Of a stretch of 5,542 nucleotides of DNA, positions 1 to 5,542 are shown piece by piece (positions within the stretch are counted from its first letter, which is position 1; each line of letters opens with the position of its first letter). The position numbers and the translations under genes are program-made. Under the pieces are notes generated by a model, which worked only from the letters and a program-made list of their open reading frames with translations, ran no database searches and was not told the DNA's origin. Origin of the DNA: J089 sp964549745 (GTDB lineage: Bacteria; Fidelibacterota; Marinisomatia; Marinisomatales; J089); NCBI GenBank assembly GCA_964549745.1, contig CAZJWP010000123.1, positions 1-5,542 of the forward strand, given 5' to 3'.

Positions 1-64
1 CGCCCATAAAACCGAATCCCAGTAGAATAACCTTCCAATAACTGAATTTATCTTTGGCTTCCAT
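1..64 (-). CDS. Start of a membrane protein, probably MFS transporter (partial, runs off the window)
   Basis: Only the first 21 codons are present; the ATG is at 64-62 and the frame stays open to the window edge. The translation begins MEAKDKFSYWKVILLGFGFMG: a short charged cytoplasmic start followed by the beginning of a hydrophobic segment. The '(F/Y)WK.ILLGFGF.G' pattern resembles the start of the first transmembrane helix in SLC45-like and related major facilitator superfamily permeases, where an aromatic residue and GFGF/SFGF precede helix 1. An AGGAG lies 11 bases upstream, supporting the start. It lies 99 bases downstream of the big amidase gene on the same strand and may be read from the same transcript. 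Substrate cannot be told. The assignment as a gene is fairly safe; MFS is an inference from very few residues. Confidence 0.5.
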   Translation of the reverse strand, partial: MEAKDKFSYWKVILLGFGFMG

Positions 65-75
65 CGGTTCACAGA

Positions 76-80
76 CTCCT
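76..80 (-). promoter_or_regulatory. Ribosome binding site for the partial membrane-protein gene
   Basis: AGGAG on the minus strand, 11 bases before the ATG at 64. The spacing is somewhat long, but this is the best Shine-Dalgarno match among the minus-strand genes of the window, and it supports a start that would otherwise be easy to miss because the gene is cut by the window edge. Confidence 0.5.
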
Positions 81-163
81 AATATAATTAAGGTAATTTA
101 GGTCAATAAAAATCAGTGCCCAATATCCAAAAAAGGATACAATTGAAATGCCGATACCCGAAC

Positions 164-2686
164 TTATTTTAAAAGTACCATTTTCCCTGTTTTTGAATGT
201 CCATTCACTTCCAATCGATACAAATAAGTCCCGGAACTCACCGGTTGGCGAGACATATCCTTCCCATCCCAATTGACTGAATGTGCCCCCGCCAACTTTA
301 CGTCGTCAACCAAATTCCGGACTAATTGGCCTTTGATATTGTATATGTTGAGCACCGCATGTTCTGTCCGGTTCATTGTGAATCGAATGCTAGTCGTTGG
401 ATTAAAAGGATTTGGGTAATTCTGTTCCAGCCTGAATTGGGTTGGTCCCGGATTCTCACCAGATATTCCCATCCCATAGTCTTCAACGATCGCTAAATCA
501 TCAAAAATCAAATGTCCAAACTGAGCTTTATTTGCTACATGTGTGAGTTGAAAACTGTCAAATCGAAGATCACCATCCAAATTGCCATCACCCAACCATG
601 TGCCTGTTCCGTCAGTACTCATATCCCAACGAATCCGCTTCCACCCGATCCAGTTCACCGTATACCATGGACTGACTTCATGATAGGTACTGGAATCCGT
701 AGGGACATGATCGTCGACCGCAAATCGAAATTGGTTTCCGGAACCATCTCCAAACACATAGCATTGAAGAATGTCATTCCCTGTAAACAACACATCCCGT
801 GGTTGACCCGAATATAAATACTCTCTCACCAACCAGTTATCAGCAAACTCGTCCCAGCCGTAATGGATAACCATTGCGGACGTACTTCCGGAAAGCAAAT
901 TCGTATTGGCACTGTTAATATTCATAAAGGTACTGTCCGGAATTACACCCGTTGTCGTTCCACTTTCCAGAGGACCGAACCAATTTTCATCCACATGGTT
1001 TTCCATGTCATCAATTGATTCAATGGACGGAATGATATCACCAGCTACAAAAGCATGTGAGTTCCAGTTTTGCATCACATTCCCAAAATTATCGGATATC
1101 CCCGGTAGGATTCGATAGATATAATGAGTTTGTGGAGTTAGCAAAGTCGAAGGAAAAAGATCCACAATAGTTTTACCGCCAATATTAAAATACCTTAATT
1201 GTGATAACACCTGACTCCCCGAATACACTTCCTGCAATTGAATTACCTGGTCCAGAGTATCCGGATTTCCAATGAGCTCATCGAATGTGATTCCGATAAT
1301 CGGATTCAATTCAACATCGTAAGATCCAGATGGGGGATAATAACTTTGTATTTCCGGTGGAAAAATGTCGCTCTGACTGGTATGAAAATGTATTTGGAAG
1401 GAGTCACCTGTTATGCCGTCACCGTTACCGTCAAACGGATGTCCAAAGGCATCTCGTGCAGTAGAATCAACCGTCATCGTGTAGCTAGTGAGGAATTGCA
1501 GGCTACTATCAGGTGTGAAATACAAACGTTTACTCTGATTCGCCCAGGAGAAGGAACCGGCTGTTTCAGGATTTAGATGGAAAGCAGCTTCGGTTGATAC
1601 ATGGTTCATTGGACGATTAAAATCAATCTGGATGGGATCCCAAGCCGGAAAATCAGTCACACCTGCCCAGGGAATAGTATGAATGATATATGGAGCAGTA
1701 GCCGGAACCAATTCAATATCTTTGAATGTAAAAAATGTATCTACCGCAGTGACAGCCACTGTATCCGGATCGTAACCATCTGCTGAAGCAATAACTGTCC
1801 AATTGCCGCCGGGAATATCTTCCAGAAAATAGAATCCATTCCGATAGCTACTATGATTTTCGGTATACTGATGGAATAGTGATTCCCAGGTATCCGTTAT
1901 ATAGGTTTGGTTCCCGATTGTAACCGTTGCACCATTGATCGCCTGACCGGATTCGGCGTCCCGTACAATTCCTGTGCAAATATGAACTTGTGGACGGTCA
2001 ACGTTTTGGTGTTTTAGAATCGACCAGAATAACGTGTAACCCATTAATCGCTGGTATTCCGAATTCATATCCAATTGGTTTTGTGCAGGATTGGTATGAT
2101 GTCCTTCCTCGCTTAATTCGGAAGGCATTAAAGTATTCCGGTTAACTGATAAGTAAGGTCCCGGCCATGATGCATTACAAATATCATTCGCATAAAAAGA
2201 ACAATCGCCCCAAGAGCCGGTTGTGGAAATACGCATACCACGTGTCAGAATATTTATCATTATATCTGCCATTCCTTCACCACCGACCGGAAGATCGGGA
2301 GACCCATCATAAAGTTGACCCCAAAGAAGAAGTGTCCGGTTTGTACTGGAAGAACCGGAGGCATCACTGTGAATTGAATGAAACCAGGTAGCTCCGACGG
2401 TATTAGCGTAGACGGATCGGTCGTACAGCCCCACCAACTGTTCGTCATTGGTTCGAGTCATATAAACGGTATCGATGTCCGTTTTCTCCTGGAGTAATGC
2501 TCTTAATTGCAGCCCTACACGCAAAACCTCCTCGGCTTCGGAGAACCCGGAAACGCCCATATTTTGTGTCTGACTGTGCCCGGGATCTACACAAATGTCC
2601 CACCCGGAAAGTCCCGTAACCTGACCGTGAATCATAACGCCCAGAAATATCAACCAGGTTGTGAGTTGATTGATTTTTCTCATCAT
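164..2686 (-). CDS. Secreted multidomain N-acetylmuramoyl-L-alanine amidase (Amidase_3) with C-terminal type IX-like sorting tail
   Basis: An 840-residue exported enzyme expected to cleave the amide bond between N-acetylmuramic acid and the stem peptide of peptidoglycan, or a similar substrate. Residues 1-22 look like a Sec signal (MMRK, then WLIFLGVMI). Residues 28-226 form the Amidase_3 domain: zinc ligands H37 (in VDPGH), E50 (FSEAEEVL) and H106 (SIHSD), with catalytic Glu probably E193 in LSEEGHHTNP. 'MTRTND' at 76-81 and 'R..YAN' at 90-95 also fit the family. Residues 234-328 resemble a carboxypeptidase-regulatory-like beta-sandwich (GIVRDAESGQAINGATVTI). Two Ig-like Big_5-type modules follow (about 332-440 and 441-549), the first with a DGNGDG loop at 419-424. 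Residues 555-738 form an unassigned, probably jelly-roll module. Residues 750-840 are a Por_Secre_tail/FlgD-like sorting domain (LEQNYPNPFNP to KMVLLK), implying surface anchoring or release by a type IX-like route. There is no clear ribosome site; the start overlaps the upstream stop (ATGA), so coupling is likely. A second ATG follows immediately. Confidence 0.9.
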   Translation of the reverse strand: MMRKINQLTTWLIFLGVMIHGQVTGLSGWDICVDPGHSQTQNMGVSGFSEAEEVLRVGLQLRALLQEKTDIDTVYMTRTNDEQLVGLYDRSVYANTVGATWFHSIHSDASGSSSTNRTLLLWGQLYDGSPDLPVGGEGMADIMINILTRGMRISTTGSWGDCSFYANDICNASWPGPYLSVNRNTLMPSELSEEGHHTNPAQNQLDMNSEYQRLMGYTLFWSILKHQNVDRPQVHICTGIVRDAESGQAINGATVTIGNQTYITDTWESLFHQYTENHSSYRNGFYFLEDIPGGNWTVIASADGYDPDTVAVTAVDTFFTFKDIELVPATAPYIIHTIPWAGVTDFPAWDPIQIDFNRPMNHVSTEAAFHLNPETAGSFSWANQSKRLYFTPDSSLQFLTSYTMTVDSTARDAFGHPFDGNGDGITGDSFQIHFHTSQSDIFPPEIQSYYPPSGSYDVELNPIIGITFDELIGNPDTLDQVIQLQEVYSGSQVLSQLRYFNIGGKTIVDLFPSTLLTPQTHYIYRILPGISDNFGNVMQNWNSHAFVAGDIIPSIESIDDMENHVDENWFGPLESGTTTGVIPDSTFMNINSANTNLLSGSTSAMVIHYGWDEFADNWLVREYLYSGQPRDVLFTGNDILQCYVFGDGSGNQFRFAVDDHVPTDSSTYHEVSPWYTVNWIGWKRIRWDMSTDGTGTWLGDGNLDGDLRFDSFQLTHVANKAQFGHLIFDDLAIVEDYGMGISGENPGPTQFRLEQNYPNPFNPTTSIRFTMNRTEHAVLNIYNIKGQLVRNLVDDVKLAGAHSVNWDGKDMSRQPVSSGTYLYRLEVNGHSKTGKMVLLK

Positions 2687-3609
2687 CGTTCAACCGTCAG
2701 AATTTGAATTTTCCCATTGTTTGTATCATATACAATACGTGTATCGTCAGGTGACCAATCAGGATGCAATTCAATTACGTCCGGACTTTCAGTTAGATTC
2801 ACCGAAGTCTTACCTTGAACATCTGTCATGAATATATCCGATTCAGTCAGTCGGTGACCATTATCTTTGATAACAACATAGCAGAGTCGTCTTCCGTCAT
2901 GAGTAAACCGTGGTGAATCTCCGTATCCAAGATTGACAGGCGGTGTCCCATCAATGGACATTATCCACAAATGCCCACCCAATATTTTCAATGCAATATG
3001 CGAATTATCCGAAGCAATATCTGGCTCGAGTACGGGACCATCCTCAGGAAGTGCAATTTGTGTTTTATTTCCCTCATTATCCACACGGTACAACCGATCT
3101 TTTACGATCATCCAAACGGCGCTTTGAATCGGTGACTTTCCGGGCACATCCCAGATTTGACTTTCCTTTGCACCGTTTAGATAAATCCGCGTTCCCTGTG
3201 AATCCCAACAAGGCGTTCCGGGCATTCCAATTTGGTAGTCCGTTAAATATACCGGCGGATTTTGATCTATTGGGTACAGAACCAGTGCGAACAATTGTCT
3301 TCCACTTAATTCCATTCTTACACGGGCAGCGATTTCAGTCCCCTGAGGGGACCAGACCATTCCGTAACCGGCTGCTGATTCGTCTGTTATTTGCCGAATA
3401 GAATGGTCGGTAAGCGAATACAAATAAATACCTTTATACTGCGCCTTCGTAAACGCAATGTGAACACCGTCCGGTGACCACCGAGGCTGTTGTCCATCAG
3501 AAATTTCCCGAATCGTTGTGGGATTCCCGGCAAACAAAACTGAAAATATTATATAAACCCGGACAATTGACCCTAACTGTAAATGTTTCTTTTTAATGAA
3601 TGAATTCAT
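2683..3609 (-). CDS. Secreted TolB-like six-repeat PD40 beta-propeller protein
   Basis: A 308-residue protein with a basic N-terminus (KKKH at 6-9), a hydrophobic stretch at about 14-27 (SIVRVYIIFSVLFA) and a likely cleavage near residue 28, so it should be periplasmic or exported. Six WD40-like PD40 motifs are visible at 42-53 (PRWSPDGVHIAF), 84-95 (MVWSPQGTEIAA), 132-143 (TPCWDSQGTRIY), 196-207 (PDIASDNSHIAL), 233-244 (PRFTHDGRRLCY) and 283-294 (PDWSPDDTRIVY). Together they account for a complete six-bladed propeller like the C-terminal part of TolB. The N-terminal TolB domain is missing, so this is not TolB itself. Such propellers usually bind proteins or peptides; no catalytic residues are recognisable. 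Its TGA stop overlaps the amidase start by 4 bp, which suggests a coupled, co-functional pair. The ATG at 3609 is the only Met that keeps the signal peptide; it has no good Shine-Dalgarno. Confidence 0.85.
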   Translation of the reverse strand: MNSFIKKKHLQLGSIVRVYIIFSVLFAGNPTTIREISDGQQPRWSPDGVHIAFTKAQYKGIYLYSLTDHSIRQITDESAAGYGMVWSPQGTEIAARVRMELSGRQLFALVLYPIDQNPPVYLTDYQIGMPGTPCWDSQGTRIYLNGAKESQIWDVPGKSPIQSAVWMIVKDRLYRVDNEGNKTQIALPEDGPVLEPDIASDNSHIALKILGGHLWIMSIDGTPPVNLGYGDSPRFTHDGRRLCYVVIKDNGHRLTESDIFMTDVQGKTSVNLTESPDVIELHPDWSPDDTRIVYDTNNGKIQILTVER

Positions 3610-3718
3610 AGCAGATTTTTGTAACCTATTGAGGTGTTCAGAAGTTTTTAGATTGTTAAAATTACGAAATTAAATGAAACGGTATTCTGGAATTTATACC
3701 TGCAAAAAAGTAGTTTTT

Positions 3719-3741
3719 AAAATCATCCCTTTAAGGGATGA
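3719..3741 (-). terminator. Putative intrinsic terminator overlapping the stop codon of the DUF1460 gene
   Basis: On the minus strand the bases from 3741 to 3723 form an inverted repeat with 8-9 bp arms (TCATCCCT / AGGGATGA) around a 1-3 base centre, immediately followed by TTTT (3722-3719). A further T6 run comes after a short A-rich stretch. The hairpin covers the last codons (HPLKG) and the TGA stop. It would end the DUF1460 transcript before the propeller-amidase pair, leaving 113 bp (3610-3722) to hold a separate promoter; I see no convincing -35/-10 there. The U-tract is short, so efficiency is uncertain, and a role as an mRNA 3'-stabilising hairpin is also possible. Confidence 0.45.
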
Positions 3742-4589
3742 AATGTATAAATCATGATTCCATCCATGAAAGGACCCTTGGTCGGGAAATAATAATCCAG
3801 GAATGGAATTTCTTGTGTTTCACCCGCTGAAAGCGAGGCGTGGATTAAATTCTTTCGATCGATAATCATACCTTCATGGGCAATAAGTATCCCATTTTTT
3901 TCATACGACAGTCTCACAAATGCAACGCCACAAACTTTTGGAAGTTTTTTCAGCAATTCCGCATTGATGGATTGATTTGGGATGTAATAAACATCAATAT
4001 CACGATTCCAATTCAACGGGAGGAATTCGGTACCATCCGCTTTACGATTTAATGTGAGCTTTGCTTCAGCCAATTTATTCTTGGGTAATAATGTTTGCGT
4101 AATATCTGTTGTATTCGGGTTTGCGGTAATCCGATCGGTTGTATAGTGCCAGCGACGCAAATAAGACGGTGTGGACTGACCGGAGGAATCCGGTTTATAG
4201 TGGATCCGAATCATATTTTTTTTAGCCTCATCCCAGGTTTTACTTTGGGCGGCGGCGAGAGTAGTTAGAACATGACCCGTACAATCTGAGACATCCATTC
4301 GAATGATCGGATCTGTGTCAGGTGGACATTCTTCTCCCAACTTATAAATCTCGTAAGGTGTACCTACTCTCCACTCAGCAATAGCCTTTATCCTTTCCTG
4401 GAAATCGGGAAAATGCTCTTGAAATTGAGGAAGTAATGAAGAGATTTCCTCTGGTTTAAGTGTCCAAGGTTTTGGTAAGGATTGAATCCACTTGTCTCCG
4501 GATGAATTCGCACAGCTTATGCAAAATAATACAACGAATAAAATAATCCTCCGGCGGAGAAGGCTTCGACTTGTCGTTTTCTGTTTCAT
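3723..4589 (-). CDS. DUF1460 family lipoprotein, N-acetylmuramoyl-L-alanine amidase-like cysteine enzyme
   Basis: A 288-residue lipoprotein. The N-terminus has an Arg-rich n-region (RRR at 12-14), a hydrophobic segment (IILFVVLFCIS) and a lipobox ending in C26 followed by ANSSG, so it is predicted to be lipid-anchored in the envelope. The body matches the DUF1460 (PF07313) pattern, an NlpC/P60-like papain fold annotated as amidase-like: WRVGTPYEIYKLGE (73-86), a conserved entry to the fold; 'DVSDCTGHV' with candidate nucleophile C103; 'AHEGMII' with candidate catalytic H238; and 'LIHASLS' with the family HAS motif at H250. Length agrees with the family. Substrate is presumably a murein peptide or amide bond; this is inferred from the fold, since the family is poorly characterised. 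The start at 4589 gives the complete signal peptide; upstream there is only a weak AAGAAAG. It is divergent from the MORN lipoprotein gene, 43 bp away. Confidence 0.8.
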   Translation of the reverse strand: MKQKTTSRSLLRRRIILFVVLFCISCANSSGDKWIQSLPKPWTLKPEEISSLLPQFQEHFPDFQERIKAIAEWRVGTPYEIYKLGEECPPDTDPIIRMDVSDCTGHVLTTLAAAQSKTWDEAKKNMIRIHYKPDSSGQSTPSYLRRWHYTTDRITANPNTTDITQTLLPKNKLAEAKLTLNRKADGTEFLPLNWNRDIDVYYIPNQSINAELLKKLPKVCGVAFVRLSYEKNGILIAHEGMIIDRKNLIHASLSAGETQEIPFLDYYFPTKGPFMDGIMIYTFHPLKG

Positions 4590-4644
4590 AACTTTCTTTT
4601 CAATTTAATAAGATTAATTTAGGGGATCATCCATGAGAAATCAA
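4585..4644. promoter_or_regulatory. Compact divergent promoter region between two lipoprotein genes
   Basis: The two start codons are only 43 bp apart (4590-4632). Minus strand candidate for the DUF1460 gene: TTGATT (4644-4639), 17-bp spacer, TAAATT (4621-4616). Plus strand candidate for the MORN gene: TTCATA (4585-4590), 18-bp spacer, TAAGAT (4609-4614). Each hexamer matches the sigma-70 consensus at four of six positions, so both are weak, and promoter consensus in this lineage is unknown. The two -10 boxes are nearly back to back, and a 13-base AT palindrome (TTAATAAGATTAA, 4605-4617) sits over them, which could be chance in AT-rich DNA or an operator. Confidence 0.25.
4621..4625 (+). promoter_or_regulatory. 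Ribosome binding site of the MORN-repeat lipoprotein gene
   Basis: AGGGG ends 7 bases before the ATG at 4633, a good position for a Shine-Dalgarno. It fixes the start of the plus-strand lipoprotein gene and agrees with the complete signal peptide that begins there. Confidence 0.55.
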
Positions 4645-5046
4645 CTGCCTTGGGCTGCTGCACTGATTTTTATTATCGTCGCTTGCAGTTCGAAACCAAG
4701 CATACAAAAAAAAATTACCTCGACATATCCGGATGGAGCTCTCAAGACGGTTGATCTAATAAAAATTATGGATGGACAAGAAACGATAATCGGGGACGAG
4801 CTCTATTATTCGAGCGGCCAACTCAAAAGAAAACGTGAAAAGAAGGATGGTTACCCCAATGGCCTTTGGATTGAATACTATAAATCCGGACAAAAAAAAG
4901 TTGAAAAGCGCTACCTAAATGGAAATCTGGAGGGTGTTCAGCGAGGTTGGTATACTGATGGCGCTAAATTTTACGAAGCACATTTTCAAAACGGGACTTT
5001 ATTGAACCGAACGGAGTGGAATCCTGACGGATCGAAACGGAATTAA
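4633..5046 (+). CDS. MORN_2-repeat (YwqK-like) lipoprotein
   Basis: A 137-residue small lipoprotein. The signal peptide (MRNQLPWAAALIFIIVACSS) ends in a lipobox with C18. The mature part is made of MORN_2-type repeats (PF07661) of the form 'Y..dG.l......y.nG...G....Y': YPDGALK at 32-38, YYSSGQLKRKREKKDGYPNG at 58-77, YYKSGQKKVEKRYLNG at 82-97, YTDGAKFYEAHFQNG at 107-121 and a terminal PDGSKRN. Automatic annotation often calls such proteins 'toxin-antitoxin system YwqK family antitoxin', but no toxin partner is present and the lipobox places it in the envelope, so I do not support that role. Repeats of this kind are thought to make beta-hairpin stacks for binding; the partner is unknown. It is the only plus-strand gene here, converging on fxsA with a 7-bp gap. 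Confidence 0.8.
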   Translation: MRNQLPWAAALIFIIVACSSKPSIQKKITSTYPDGALKTVDLIKIMDGQETIIGDELYYSSGQLKRKREKKDGYPNGLWIEYYKSGQKKVEKRYLNGNLEGVQRGWYTDGAKFYEAHFQNGTLLNRTEWNPDGSKRN

Positions 5047-5053
5047 CGGAATT

Positions 5054-5452
5054 CTACCCTCTGAAAATCTCATTCTCATCCGGTGGATAAATCCGTGTTT
5101 CAAATCTGTTTTTAAGCCATCGTTTTGCGATTTCTCTTGTTGCCGGAATTAAGAGTAGAAATCCAATTGCATCTGTTATAATTCCCGGGGTTAATAATAC
5201 AATACCGCCAATCAGGATAAGCAATCCATCAAACATCTTATCGGTGGGCATTTTCCCCATTTGTAATTCTTGCTGGATTTCCATCCAAACCGACCAGCCG
5301 TACAATCGTGCCATCCATGCTCCCAGGAGACCCGTCCCGATTACCATTAAAACGGTAGGCCAAAACCCCATTAATTCACCTAATTTGATTAGGAGAAAAA
5401 TTTCGACCAGAGGAAGGGTAACAAATAGAACAATCAGACGTTGAAACGTCAT
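5054..5452 (-). CDS. fxsA: FxsA family inner-membrane protein
   Basis: A 132-residue polytopic membrane protein of the FxsA family (PF04186). Hydrophobic segments lie at about 6-24 (with PLVEI at 14-18), 29-49 and 75-103. Family hallmarks are 'GTGLLGAWMAR' at 39-49 and 'LLTPGIITDAIGFLLLIP' at 86-103, followed by R106 and a basic, cytoplasm-like tail ending in acidic residues. Length is typical. The usual R-x-QG after segment 2 is RLYG here. In E. coli, extra FxsA relieves F-plasmid exclusion of phage T7; its ordinary role is unknown and it is widespread in bacteria without F, so the name denotes family membership rather than function. The start at 5452 has no clear Shine-Dalgarno. The 90 bp upstream (5453-5542) contain neither a convincing promoter nor a defensible reading frame. 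No bidirectional terminator is seen in the 7-bp convergent gap. Confidence 0.9.
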   Translation of the reverse strand: MTFQRLIVLFVTLPLVEIFLLIKLGELMGFWPTVLMVIGTGLLGAWMARLYGWSVWMEIQQELQMGKMPTDKMFDGLLILIGGIVLLTPGIITDAIGFLLLIPATREIAKRWLKNRFETRIYPPDENEIFRG

Positions 5453-5542
5453 TTTACAGTCTCACAATCGTGGAGAGTGACTCGGTAGAAAATGTTCTAT
5501 ACAACGGATTCGGGTGGAATACGTAAATAGAAACAATTGCCA

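Noticed and set aside
124..139. Hairpin TATCC-A6-GGATA after the amidase gene as a terminator
   Set aside because: Only a 5-bp AT-rich stem; on the coding strand the T run is in the loop and no T-tract follows directly.
69..272. 67-codon minus-strand frame overlapping the end of the amidase gene
   Set aside because: It is out of frame with the clear sorting tail and reads into the 99-bp spacer. The hydrophobic end comes from AT-rich spacer DNA.
512..817. 101-codon open frame on the plus strand
   Set aside because: Antisense to the amidase gene; composition (many Ile, Pro, Lys) is typical of an opposite-strand frame and no motif is seen.
1238..1576. 112-codon open frame on the plus strand
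   Set aside because: Antisense to the Big_5-type modules of the amidase, with no domain or ribosome site.
2943..3401. 152-codon open frame on the plus strand
   Set aside because: It is wholly antisense to the propeller gene, whose six PD40 motifs are unmistakable. The product is low in recognisable features and has no ribosome site.
4549..4559. GC-rich palindrome CTCCGGCGGAG
   Set aside because: It lies in the Arg codons of the DUF1460 signal peptide; usable stem is 4 bp, and it is explained by CGC CGG AGG codons.
5037..5053. Tandem ACGGAATT direct repeat at the convergent gene ends
   Set aside because: Two 8-base copies only, partly coding; no array or further copies nearby, so probably chance.
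5453..5542. Possible gene tail or promoter upstream of fxsA
   Set aside because: More than one minus-strand frame stays open over most of this 90-bp stretch (one ends with TAA just before the fxsA ATG), and a plus-strand frame also looks protein-like, but none has recognisable similarity. TATAGA has no properly spaced -35.

Overview
The window looks like ordinary chromosomal envelope-gene territory from a Gram-negative bacterium of the FCB superphylum or a nearby candidate phylum. A Marinimicrobia-like or Calditrichaeota-like lineage is my best guess. The main clue is the C-terminus of the largest protein, which carries the 'LEQNYPNPFNP..S.RF' sorting/FlgD-like tail typical of these groups. 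Two short lipobox lipoproteins, moderate GC content and mostly weak Shine-Dalgarno (SD) signals fit the same picture. I see no mobile element, CRISPR array, tRNA, rRNA or phage gene.

Layout, left to right. At 1-64 (minus) are the first 21 codons of a membrane protein, probably an MFS transporter, which runs off the left edge. At 164-2686 (minus) is an 840-residue secreted zinc-dependent N-acetylmuramoyl-L-alanine amidase (Amidase_3) with several beta-sandwich modules and a type IX-like sorting tail. It overlaps by 4 bp (ATGA) the gene upstream of it, at 2683-3609 (minus), which encodes a secreted six-repeat TolB/PD40-type beta-propeller. At 3723-4589 (minus) is a lipoprotein of the DUF1460 cysteine amidase-like family; a hairpin followed by four T's is built into its last codons. 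A compact 43-bp divergent gap separates it from a plus-strand MORN-repeat (YwqK-like) lipoprotein at 4633-5046. That gene converges, 7 bp apart, on fxsA at 5054-5452 (minus). The last 90 bp hold no gene I can defend.

How the genes may fit together (inference): three of the proteins (Amidase_3, DUF1460 and the propeller) are exported and plausibly work on or near peptidoglycan. The propeller and the large amidase are almost certainly co-translated. The DUF1460 lipoprotein seems to be a separate transcription unit, because a terminator-like hairpin lies between it and the propeller. FxsA and the putative MFS transporter are inner-membrane proteins without an evident link to the rest. The most interesting items are the propeller-amidase pair, two unrelated amidase folds side by side, the stop-codon-embedded hairpin, and the overlapping divergent promoter candidates. 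None amounts to clear evidence of a new system.
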